64,000 bases of DNA, from contig CAJUTQ010000081.1 in the NCBI GenBank assembly GCA_910589265.1, positions 7,131 through 71,130 on the forward strand, in the 5' to 3' direction. The notes under the pieces are model-generated. The model ran no database searches. It was given only the letters and a program-made list of their open reading frames with translations, and was not told the DNA's origin. This stretch comes from an uncultured Lachnospiraceae bacterium. GTDB lineage: Bacteria > Bacillota > Clostridia > Lachnospirales > Lachnospiraceae. Of this stretch, positions 42,819 through 51,161 are shown piece after piece; the stretch's first letter is position 1; the number at the start of each line of letters is the position of its first letter. The position numbers were made by a program, and so were the translations under genes.

Positions 42819-44177
42819 GCGTTTATCCAAAGGAAGATAGGTACCGTCCAGCAATATTCCTTTGTAAGCAGGACGAATAATTTTTCCCATGTTTATTAGC
42901 TCTTCCATTCGGTGAGCGCTCCAGCCAGCAATTCTGGCAATGGCGAAAATGGGAGTGAACAGTTCTTCAGGAATGTCCAGCATACTGTACACAAAACCGC
43001 TGTAGAAATCTACATTTGCACTAACGCCTTTGTAAATAGCTCGTTCTCCTGCAATAATTTTGGGGGCCATTGTTTCAATCATTGAATAGAGTTTAAAGTC
43101 TATATGACGATTTTTAGACTCTGCAAGTTGACGGACAAACTGTTTGAACACTTGGGCTCTTGGGTCGGATATGGAATAGACGGCATGCCCCATACCATAG
43201 ATGAGGCCTTTTTTGTCAAAGGCTTCACCGTGGAGAAGTTTTTCTAAGTATCTGCAGACTTCTTCTTCATCTTCAATATCCTTTACGTTTTCCTTTAAAT
43301 CTTGAATCATCTGTACTACTTTAATATTGGCTCCTCCGTGTTTTGGCCCTTTTAAAGAACCAAGAGCAGCGGCAATGGTAGAGTAGGTGTCTGTGCCTGA
43401 GGAAGTGACTACATGGGTAGTAAAAGTAGAATTGTTTCCTCCCCCATGTTCCATATGGAGAATGAGGGCAAGATCTAATACTTTGGCTTCAAGAGGGGAG
43501 TATTCCTTATTAGGACGAAGCATTAAAAGAAGGTTCTCAGCAGTGGAAAGTTCAGGATCTGGGCGATGTATGTACAAGCTGTCTCCCTGTTCATAATGAT
43601 TATAAGCGTGATAGCCATAAACGGCCAGCATAGGCATTGTACTAATTAATTTCAGACATTGTTCCATAACATTGGATAAGGTTAAATCGTCTGGCTTGTC
43701 ATCATAAGAGGCAAGAGTTAAAATGCTTCTTGACAAGGTATGCATCATATCTTTACTGGGAGCTTTCATAATGACATCTCTTGTAAAGTTTGTAGGAAGG
43801 GTGCGAAAGGCAGCCAGCAAGGCTTTAAATTCTTCCAGCTCTTTTATATTGGGAAGCTGTCCGGTGAGGAGGAGATAAGCAGTTTCCTCATAACCATATC
43901 GGTTGGATTCAATAAAACCTTTCACAAGTTCTTGCACATTGATCCCTCTATAGAGGAGAATACCGTCACAAGGTACGCTTTTTCCATCTTTTTCTGCGTA
44001 GGCTTGGATATTGGATATTTTTGTCAGTCCAGTGAGAACTCCTTTTCCATTAATATCTCGTAATCCTCGCTTTACATTATATTGTTCATAGAGAGCTGGA
44101 TCGATTTCACTGTTTTTTAGACAGGTGTTTATGAGAAACTGCAATTCTTCTGGATTGACATTGTTGTAATCTGCCAT
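42816..44177 (-). CDS. Citrate synthase
   Basis: A 453-residue type of citrate synthase with a long N-terminal extension, as in Clostridia. The C-terminal catalytic blocks are seen: HMEHGGGNNSTF (His of the oxaloacetate site), GPKHGGAN and GMGHAVYSISDPRAQ, with the late Asp region (NVDFYSGFVYSML). It condenses acetyl-CoA and oxaloacetate. No aconitase or isocitrate dehydrogenase is nearby, so it likely serves glutamate synthesis. Start MADYNN is chosen because AAAGGGG lies eight bases before it. Confidence 0.94.
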   Translation of the reverse strand: MADYNNVNPEELQFLINTCLKNSEIDPALYEQYNVKRGLRDINGKGVLTGLTKISNIQAYAEKDGKSVPCDGILLYRGINVQELVKGFIESNRYGYEETAYLLLTGQLPNIKELEEFKALLAAFRTLPTNFTRDVIMKAPSKDMMHTLSRSILTLASYDDKPDDLTLSNVMEQCLKLISTMPMLAVYGYHAYNHYEQGDSLYIHRPDPELSTAENLLLMLRPNKEYSPLEAKVLDLALILHMEHGGGNNSTFTTHVVTSSGTDTYSTIAAALGSLKGPKHGGANIKVVQMIQDLKENVKDIEDEEEVCRYLEKLLHGEAFDKKGLIYGMGHAVYSISDPRAQVFKQFVRQLAESKNRHIDFKLYSMIETMAPKIIAGERAIYKGVSANVDFYSGFVYSMLDIPEELFTPIFAIARIAGWSAHRMEELINMGKIIRPAYKGILLDGTYLPLDKR

Positions 44178-44384
44178 ATTATTTCCCCTTTCATTCATGT
44201 AAGGACCACCCCAGGGGGCGATGCCCGTTGTTTTCTAGTAGTTGTGATAATGTATGTAAATTTATTATAGAAAGAGATTTGGAAGAGGGATTTATTTTCA
44301 TCTCTCTTTTGTAGATTAACATAAAGCAGTAGAAAAAACAACTATTATAGAATAGATAGAATGAAGTTCATAAGGAGAGAAGAC

Positions 44385-44414
44385 TTGCAAAAGGGGAGGA
44401 AAATGGGATAAAAT
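44385..44414 (+). promoter_or_regulatory. Promoter for the ABC-class ATPase operon
   Basis: TTGCAA, 18 bases, TAAAAT, about 33 bases before the ATPase start. Confidence 0.5.
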
Positions 44415-44446
44415 AGAGAAAATAAAAAAGAAAGGCGTATAAAAAT

Positions 44447-46153
44447 ATGAAACAGGCAAATGATTTAAAAGCACTCTTAGTATCCATTGATAGGAAGGGA
44501 TATCCTGCTTATAAAGAAACAAGAGGAATTTACCAGTTCGAGGGATACCAGCTTTCTATAGATCATGTACAGGGAGATCCCTTTGCCTCTCCATCCAATG
44601 TGAGTATCTATATAAAAGAGAAAGATGGAGGATTTCCAGAGGAATACAGGAAAAAAAAGGAGACAAAAATTGCTCTTGAGGATTATATCCTAAGGAAATT
44701 TGCTTTTTTGCTGGAAAAGTATCATTTTAAGGCCAAGGGTTCTGGAAAGAGCGGCTTGATTTCCACAAGTAAATGTGGGCAGGAAATATTAGAGCGTACA
44801 GCCTGCCATATAAAAAAAGATACTGGAGATATGATAGTAAGACTGGAAATAGGATTTCCAGCGAATGGAAGAACCGTTAATTCCAGAGAACTTATAAAAA
44901 TATTCTTTGATTTTTTGCCAGACTGTGTGGAGAAAAGCTTATTTTATAAGAGTCATAAAGAAGATGAGGTAAGAGAAATCATAGAGCTGGCAGAAGATCA
45001 GCAGTATATGAGAGAACAATTAAAGGAGTTGGGACTTTGTGCCTTTGTGGCAGATGGCTCCATTCTGCCAAGGGAAAGCGGGGTTTCCAGTAAGCCTATG
45101 AGGGGGGCAGTTCCCTTTGCCTCTCCTCAATCAATGAGAGTGGTTCTGAATTTACCCCACAGAGGAAAAATAACTGGAATGGGAATGAAAAAGGGAATTG
45201 TCCTCATTATAGGAGGAGGATATCATGGAAAGTCTACTTTGTTAAGGGCGTTGGAGCTTGGGGTGTATAACCACAGAAAGGGAGATGGAAGGGAGTACGT
45301 AGTAACAGATGAAACGGCTGTAAAGCTAAGGGCAGAAGATTCCAGAAGTATTGCAGGAGTGGATATTTCTATGTTTATTAACCATCTTCCCAATAAAAAG
45401 AATACCCTTTCTTTTTACACAAAAGATGCCAGCGGAAGTACATCTCAGGCGGCAAATACAGTGGAAGCAATGGAGGCGGGAAGCGCTTTATTTTTAATTG
45501 ATGAGGACACTTCTGCCACAAATTTTATGATTCGGGATGAGCTGATGCAAAGAGTTGTGAAAAACAACAAGGAACCTATTACTCCTTTTATCAGTAGAGT
45601 AGGTACTCTCTATGAGAAGTTTGGTATATCTTCTATAATTGTGGCGGGAAGTTCTGGCGCTTATTTTCATGTGGCAGATCAAATTATTCAATTAGATTGT
45701 TATGAGCCTTTTGATGTGACAGAGGCGGCGAAAAAGGAAGCAAAACAATTTCCCATAGTAGCTGATCTAGATAATCATTGTGAAAAACCAGAGTTTCATC
45801 GGTGTCCAAAGCCCAATATGGCGTTGAAAAAAGCAGATCGGGTGAAAGTAAAGGTTATGGGACGAAATTCTATACAAATAGATAAAGAAAATGTGGAACT
45901 TCGGTATGTGGAGCAATTGGTAGATGGCGAGCAGCTGGCGGCATTGGCTTATTTATTAAAATATGCCCAGCTAAAAATCATGGATGGAAAAAAGACTTTA
46001 TCCCAGGTTGTCAATGAATTGGAAATGATAATGGAGAAAAAAGGAATGGAAGCTTTGTCAGACGCTTCTTATCTGCCCATGGCTTTGGCAAGACCAAGAA
46101 TCCAGGAAGTTTTTGCCTGCCTAAACCGATATAGGGGGTGGCCTATGGAATGA
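44447..46153 (+). CDS. Predicted ATPase of the ABC class (COG3044 type)
   Basis: A 568-residue soluble P-loop protein. GGGYHGKSTLLRALELGVY (about 262-280) is the unusual Walker A of the COG3044 ABC-class ATPases; VRAEDSRSI-type and SGSTSQAANT (signature-like, about 329-338) blocks and ALFLIDEDTSATNFM (Walker B, about 347-361) follow. The N-terminal third is an uncharacterised domain. The function of this family is not known; no membrane part is seen, so transport is unlikely. Its stop overlaps the start of the FliF-like gene (ATGA), a sign of coupled expression. Confidence 0.85.
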   Translation: MKQANDLKALLVSIDRKGYPAYKETRGIYQFEGYQLSIDHVQGDPFASPSNVSIYIKEKDGGFPEEYRKKKETKIALEDYILRKFAFLLEKYHFKAKGSGKSGLISTSKCGQEILERTACHIKKDTGDMIVRLEIGFPANGRTVNSRELIKIFFDFLPDCVEKSLFYKSHKEDEVREIIELAEDQQYMREQLKELGLCAFVADGSILPRESGVSSKPMRGAVPFASPQSMRVVLNLPHRGKITGMGMKKGIVLIIGGGYHGKSTLLRALELGVYNHRKGDGREYVVTDETAVKLRAEDSRSIAGVDISMFINHLPNKKNTLSFYTKDASGSTSQAANTVEAMEAGSALFLIDEDTSATNFMIRDELMQRVVKNNKEPITPFISRVGTLYEKFGISSIIVAGSSGAYFHVADQIIQLDCYEPFDVTEAAKKEAKQFPIVADLDNHCEKPEFHRCPKPNMALKKADRVKVKVMGRNSIQIDKENVELRYVEQLVDGEQLAALAYLLKYAQLKIMDGKKTLSQVVNELEMIMEKKGMEALSDASYLPMALARPRIQEVFACLNRYRGWPME

Positions 46154-47094
46154 AGAAGAATAGGACTTTGTTTTTAGATATAGGAATTATGTTTCTTTTC
46201 ATACTTGGCATTTTGTCTTTCGTTCTTTCCAAAAGACAGGATTTATTTGGATTGGATGAAGATATAAAAAAGGAAGAAGGGAACCTGTTAGGAGGTTATC
46301 AAAATAATTTTTCAGGCAATACAATGGATTTCATTGCCAATGCTTATATTAGCAGGGAAGTGGAAGGGCTTATTTTGGAAACAAAGATGTTTGACACAGT
46401 GCAGGTTGTTCCTTATTTAAAGCTGGACTTAACAGATGTAATGGAAATAAATCATGAGTTTTATGTTCTTTCTCCTAATGAACAGGGATATTTAAAAGAT
46501 TCCTATACTTATGAGGAGGAGACCCAGGCAGGAGCAGTAAGTGAGACTATACACAATTATCTGCCTAATGAGAGAATTACTAAGACCTTTGTACCAAAGG
46601 GAATTATCCTTCCTGAACAATCATCCATTGCAGTGACAATGAGCAGGGAGAATATGTCAGGAGAGGGACAGGAAGGAGAAGGTTCTGTTTCTGTTCCCGT
46701 AGATCCATCCTTTTATGAAATGATTTCCGATGCAACAGGAATTCCAGAGGAAAATATTTCTATAAATGCTTATGAAAGACAGGCGCCAGAAAAAAGGGAA
46801 GAGAATAAAAATATGGAAACAATCCTTTCATCGAAGGTGTTTACTATTGTTCAGATTGGAATAGGAATACTGCTTTTCTTGTTTCTTGCATTGCGTTTAG
46901 GAAGAAGGGGGAAAAAGGAAGTGAAGAAAAAAGAATTGAAAAATATTCCTACTATAGAAAATATTCCAGTACAGGAAAAGGAAGATTCGAAGCCTAAGCT
47001 AGAGCCTTATAGAAATAAGAGGCTGGAGGAATATGTAAGAAAGCATCCTGAGGAAGCAGCACAATCCCTAAGAAAATGGATAAAAGAAAAGTAA
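46150..47094 (+). CDS. FliF-like membrane protein lacking the N-terminal ring domains
   Basis: A 314-residue protein with a membrane segment at about 9-27, an outside domain, and a second membrane segment at about 234-252 followed by a charged tail. Its outside domain carries FliF-type landmarks: DTVQVVPYLKLDLT, QGYLKDSY (about 114-121), NYLPNERITK (about 136-145), and ATGIPEENISINAYE just before the second helix. The tail ends like the FliG-binding end of FliF: EYVRKHPEEAAQSLRKWI. True FliF is about 500-560 residues and has two more ring-building domains at its N-terminus. No flagellar genes are in the window. Role unknown. Confidence 0.72.
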   Translation: MKKNRTLFLDIGIMFLFILGILSFVLSKRQDLFGLDEDIKKEEGNLLGGYQNNFSGNTMDFIANAYISREVEGLILETKMFDTVQVVPYLKLDLTDVMEINHEFYVLSPNEQGYLKDSYTYEEETQAGAVSETIHNYLPNERITKTFVPKGIILPEQSSIAVTMSRENMSGEGQEGEGSVSVPVDPSFYEMISDATGIPEENISINAYERQAPEKREENKNMETILSSKVFTIVQIGIGILLFLFLALRLGRRGKKEVKKKELKNIPTIENIPVQEKEDSKPKLEPYRNKRLEEYVRKHPEEAAQSLRKWIKEK

Positions 47095-47128
47095 TGACAG
47101 AAAAAAAGCCCATTGGCAGGAGAAAGGC

Positions 47129-47797
47129 ATGGTTGTTAAAATGCAAATAGAAGCAGTAATTTTTGATATGGATGGAACGTTATTTGACACAGAGAAAGTG
47201 TCTCAAGATTGTTTTCTTAAAGTAGCCAGAGAGATAGGATACCCTCATATGGAGGAGATCTCTTTGGATTGTATTGGCTTAAGCCGAGGAGACATTCTTT
47301 CCTTACTTCAAAACAGGCTAGGCAAGTCTTTTCCAGCTGAGGAATATTTACAAATGACGTCAAGGCGGATGAAGGAGACAATGGAAAAGGATGGTCCTCC
47401 AATTATGGATGGTGCGGTGAATCTTCTAAACTTTTTAAAAGAAAAAGGCATGAAAATGGGCTTGGCTTCTTCAAGCAGGATAGATACGATAAAATCCCAT
47501 TTGGAAAGGACGAATTTGACATCCTATTTTTCCATTTACATTGGTGGGGACATGGTAGAGTATAGCAAGCCTAAGCCACATATTTACTGGAAGGCATGTG
47601 AGGAACTTAGAGTAGCGCCAGAAAATTCCTTTGCAATAGAAGATTCTCCTAATGGGGTACGTTCCGCTTTTCAGGCAGGTTTAAAAACCATTATGGTGCC
47701 CAATATGATTAAGCCTGCAAAAGAAGTGGAGGATATGTTATTCAAAAAATGTTCCTCCTTAGAGGAAGTACAGAATTATTTTGAAAAGATCTTATAA
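47129..47797 (+). CDS. HAD-family hydrolase, beta-phosphoglucomutase-like
   Basis: A 222-residue phosphatase/mutase-type protein. The HAD nucleophile motif DMDGTLFDTE lies at about 12-21 with an alpha-helical cap after it; motif II is ASSSR, motif III has the Lys of YSKPKPHIY, and motif IV is IEDSPNGV. The pattern matches the PGMB/GPH-like subfamily; the substrate cannot be told. An AGGAG precedes the start. It follows the FliF-like gene by 34 bases. Confidence 0.87.
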   Translation: MVVKMQIEAVIFDMDGTLFDTEKVSQDCFLKVAREIGYPHMEEISLDCIGLSRGDILSLLQNRLGKSFPAEEYLQMTSRRMKETMEKDGPPIMDGAVNLLNFLKEKGMKMGLASSSRIDTIKSHLERTNLTSYFSIYIGGDMVEYSKPKPHIYWKACEELRVAPENSFAIEDSPNGVRSAFQAGLKTIMVPNMIKPAKEVEDMLFKKCSSLEEVQNYFEKIL

Positions 47798-47856
47798 CAA
47801 AGGATAGTCATTTATTTGTACTATGTAGAGAAATAAATATTTATGAAGGATACTAG

Positions 47857-47885
47857 TTGATTATGGTACAAAAGTATGCTATACT
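47857..47885 (+). promoter_or_regulatory. Sigma-A promoter for the secreted protein gene
   Basis: TTGATT and TATACT spaced by 17 bases, about 80 bases before the GTG start. The position shows that the longer open frame beginning at 47857 is not translated from its first codons. Confidence 0.7.
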
Positions 47886-47961
47886 CATCCATAGACAGAA
47901 CAGAGTAGTTCTGGACTGTATAGTAATGAAAAGAAAGGTATTAGGAAAGGAGATTAAAAAA

Positions 47962-49269
47962 GTGAAGTATAACAAAATACTGAAAAGATTTACAGTAGCT
48001 TCTTTGGCGCTTAGCATGTTTGCATCGAATGTTTTTGCATTTGTTGTGACGCCAAAGGATCACCATGCATTCCAAGGGGAAGTCGTAGAATTTGCAGCAG
48101 CAAGAACGACCGAAGAAGAAGAGAGCATGACAGAGAATGATGTAGAGTGGTATGTAGACGGAGAAAGGATTGGCACAGGTTGGGGAATTACGGTAGACAC
48201 CTCAAAATATAACATAGGCGATCAAGTAAACGTAAGAGCTGTTGCAAATTGGACGAGCGTAAGCGGCAATTCTGTAAGCGGCAATGGACTTCTTACAGCA
48301 GAAGACCAGGCAACAATGTATGTGGACGATCCAGCAGGCAATCCATATCCAGGAATTGATATTACAAGTCTAGTAGTATTTAGCAACGATACGGTTTTAA
48401 CTGACAACTTAAATCCTAATAGAGATATTACTGTTCGTTTGGTTCCAAGAACAATGTCTGATGAGGAGATTAAGGCAGCGTTGGCTTCAAATCCCAGCCT
48501 TCAATTTACAGGAAGTCAAATTTATGTAGTGGAAATCAAATTAGTAAGAAACTTTGAGCCAGAAAAAGAAGTAAACATGGTTCAAGGAAGCGCCCAAGTT
48601 TTGATTGGTGCAAAATCAGCAGTGAACATTGACGTAAATGAGAAAGTGATTGCAGCTCATATTGTAGGTAATACAGCAGAACATGTGGGAACAAGCGAGC
48701 CTGGTACAGACGCAATCATTATTGAAACAAGATCTTTTAGTCCATTTGTATTTGGAGTAGGATACATAGGAGAAAGCTCCAGTACTGAAGAAAGCGGATC
48801 AGGAAGTTCAGGAAGCTCTTCTTCCAGCACAGTTGTTGACAGTTCTGTTCCTTCTACGTTAAGTGCAGGTACTGTAACTTTAGCAGGAGGAGGAAGCCTC
48901 ATAGCGCTTGGAGCAGACGATTTGACCTTTATGAACACAACAATTGCCTCTATGTTCTATGTGGCAAATACATTCCCAGGATATTTGGCAAACGTATTAG
49001 CTATTAATACTTTTGCACCTCCTCTTGGCTATGTAGATGGAACTCCTGTAACGATTAACTGGAAAGTGGATGGAGTAAATAGTGGTGATGTTATTTTTGC
49101 AGTACATTACAATGAGAACACAGGGGAAATGGAATACATACCTTGCGTTGCAGGACAGGGAGTTGTTTCCTTTGAAGTTACCTCTTTTGGTAACATTGGA
49201 TTAGTAAGAGTGTTGGCTCCTTCAGATGTTGCCACATCCATCATTTTGAATACAGTCGTTCAAAGATAA
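47962..49269 (+). CDS. Secreted protein with Ig-like region and Ser-rich linker
   Basis: A 435-residue protein with GTG start behind AAAGGAG. Its signal peptide (MKYNKILKRFTVAS..., cleavage near NVFA around residue 28) sends it outside. An N-terminal region with DVEWYVDGERIG suggests an Ig-like fold. A Ser/Gly linker follows at about 273-292, including GSGSSGSSSSS. A C-terminal domain (about 310-435) includes a WKVDGVNSG..FAVHYNENTGE block. No sortase signal, membrane anchor or repeats of a known S-layer or cell-wall binding domain were seen. Function unknown. Confidence 0.8.
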   Translation: MKYNKILKRFTVASLALSMFASNVFAFVVTPKDHHAFQGEVVEFAAARTTEEEESMTENDVEWYVDGERIGTGWGITVDTSKYNIGDQVNVRAVANWTSVSGNSVSGNGLLTAEDQATMYVDDPAGNPYPGIDITSLVVFSNDTVLTDNLNPNRDITVRLVPRTMSDEEIKAALASNPSLQFTGSQIYVVEIKLVRNFEPEKEVNMVQGSAQVLIGAKSAVNIDVNEKVIAAHIVGNTAEHVGTSEPGTDAIIIETRSFSPFVFGVGYIGESSSTEESGSGSSGSSSSSTVVDSSVPSTLSAGTVTLAGGGSLIALGADDLTFMNTTIASMFYVANTFPGYLANVLAINTFAPPLGYVDGTPVTINWKVDGVNSGDVIFAVHYNENTGEMEYIPCVAGQGVVSFEVTSFGNIGLVRVLAPSDVATSIILNTVVQR

Positions 49270-49319
49270 GGTGATTGAACAAGGGTCTTTGGCCCTTATA
49301 AAACAGTATAGGTTATTTA

Positions 49320-49362
49320 TGGGAAACGGTTACAGCTTCGGCTAGGCCGTTTCCTCTATTTA
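49320..49362 (+). terminator. UUCG-loop hairpin, terminator of the secreted protein gene
   Basis: GGAAACGG pairs with CCGTTTCC and an inner AGC-TTCG-GCT forms a stable tetraloop. It is followed by a weak T-rich stretch, TCTATTTAT. Confidence 0.7.
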
Positions 49363-49405
49363 TATGGTACATATAAATTTTATAGGGTACATATAAATAT
49401 AAAAA

Positions 49406-49453
49406 GAAACTGCCTCTTTATGATCTTGGATCATAAAAGGGGCAGTTCCTTTC
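49406..49453 (+). terminator. Second strong hairpin before murE
   Basis: AACTGCCTCTTTATGATC pairs with GATCATAAAAGGGGCAGTT (one bulge), then CCTTTC. It gives two successive stop-like hairpins in the 425-base gap before murE; nothing else is seen there. Confidence 0.65.
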
Positions 49454-49694
49454 ATTGAGGGGGGAGATAGTGAGTGTTCATCAACTATCCTCCTTTACTA
49501 TAGAGGAGAAATGTGTTCTAACTGTGTTAGATTTATAAAAAAAATCGAAAGAATATAAAGTATGAGTTCATAAGTCATAAGTGGCTAAGAGGCATTTTTA
49601 AGGACATTTGAAAATCTATGGAAATTATGGTATTCTAAATCATAATATAATACAGAATGGATGTAAAAGGCGGAAAGGACATGATTATTAAGAA

Positions 49695-51161
49695 ATGATA
49701 AAGTTAAAGCAATTATTGGAAGGCATCGAGTATGAACAAATACAAGGCGATAGGGAATTGGAAATTACCAGTGTAGAATTTGACTCAAGAAAGATTCAGG
49801 AAGGGTGCTTATTTCTCTGCATAAAGGGAGCAAACTTTGACGGCCATAGGGCTGCCTTAGAGGCAGTGGAAAAAGGGGCAAAGGCTCTTGTAGTAGAAAG
49901 GGATGTTATGGTTCCGAAAGAAGTAGCCTTAGTGAAAGTAAAAGACAGCCGGTATGCTATGGCTTTTATTGCAGCACATTATTTTGGAAACCCGAGTAAG
50001 GAAATGAAGATCATTGGAATTACAGGGACAAAGGGAAAGACAACAACAACTTATCTTGTAAAGTCTATTTTGGAGAGTGTAGGTAGAAAGGTTGGTCTCA
50101 TTGGGACCATTGAAGTTATTATTGGAGATAAAAGAATTCATGCTAATAATACGACACCAGACTCCTTTTTGCTTCAAAGTTATTTTCGACAAATGGCTGA
50201 CTGTGGATGCGATACAGTTGTTATGGAAGTTTCTTCTCAAGGGCTTATGCTCCATAGGACACAAGGATTTCTATTTGACTTTGGGATTTTCACAAATCTG
50301 GAACCAGACCATATTGGTCCTAATGAACACAGCAGTTTTGAAGAGTATATGGAATGCAAATCCTTATTATTTCGTCAATGCAAAATAGGGATTGTCAATC
50401 GAGACGATCCACATTGGGAAAGGATAGTAAAAGGGCATACATGTCAGTTGGAAACTTTTGGACTATCTAAGGAGGCAGACATTAGGGGAGAAAATCTTAC
50501 TTTTATCAAAGAGCCAGGCTATTTAGGAGTAGATTTTCATGTCAGAGGTAAAATGGATTTTCCTGTTCAAATAGGCACACCAGGGAGGTTTAGCGTATAT
50601 AATGCCCTTACAGCTATTGCCATTTGCAACAATTTTCAAGTACCCATTTCAAAGATTCAAAAGGCTTTAAAGACAGCAAAGGTAAAGGGGCGTATTGAAA
50701 TGGTTCATGTATCCAAAGATGTTACATTGATGATTGATTATGCCCATAATGCCATGGCATTAGAAAGTTTGCTTACTACTTTAAAAGAATATGAGCCAAA
50801 GCGTCTTGTCTGTCTTTTTGGATGTGGTGGAAACCGTTCGAAATTAAGACGTTATGAGATGGGAGAAGTTGCTGGAAGACTGGCAGATTTTACTATTATC
50901 ACTTCTGATAATCCTAGGTTTGAGGAGCCTAAAGATATTATAGAAGATATTAAAGTAGGAATAAAAAAGACAAATGGGGCTTATATAGAAATTTGCGATA
51001 GGAAGGAAGCCATTGCCTATGCAATTCATCATGGAGAGCCTGGAGATGTTATTGTGCTGGCAGGTAAGGGACATGAAGACTACCAAGAAATCAAAGGGGT
51101 GAAATATCCCATGGATGAACGAATTTTGATAGAAGACATACGAAAAGAAGATAGGAAATGA
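49695..51161 (+). CDS. murE: UDP-N-acetylmuramyl-tripeptide ligase, MurE type (predicted DAP-adding)
   Basis: A 488-residue Mur ligase. The ATP motif GTKGKTTTTYLV lies at about 115-126; the central domain has NTTPDS and EVSSQGL; the C-terminal domain carries SDNPRFEEP, where DNPR is the signature for meso-diaminopimelate selection. It therefore should add DAP to UDP-MurNAc-Ala-Glu, consistent with dapA/dapB in the same window. No other mur genes are adjacent; priA starts four bases before its end. The start codon has only a moderate SD nearby. Confidence 0.92.
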   Translation: MIKLKQLLEGIEYEQIQGDRELEITSVEFDSRKIQEGCLFLCIKGANFDGHRAALEAVEKGAKALVVERDVMVPKEVALVKVKDSRYAMAFIAAHYFGNPSKEMKIIGITGTKGKTTTTYLVKSILESVGRKVGLIGTIEVIIGDKRIHANNTTPDSFLLQSYFRQMADCGCDTVVMEVSSQGLMLHRTQGFLFDFGIFTNLEPDHIGPNEHSSFEEYMECKSLLFRQCKIGIVNRDDPHWERIVKGHTCQLETFGLSKEADIRGENLTFIKEPGYLGVDFHVRGKMDFPVQIGTPGRFSVYNALTAIAICNNFQVPISKIQKALKTAKVKGRIEMVHVSKDVTLMIDYAHNAMALESLLTTLKEYEPKRLVCLFGCGGNRSKLRRYEMGEVAGRLADFTIITSDNPRFEEPKDIIEDIKVGIKKTNGAYIEICDRKEAIAYAIHHGEPGDVIVLAGKGHEDYQEIKGVKYPMDERILIEDIRKEDRK

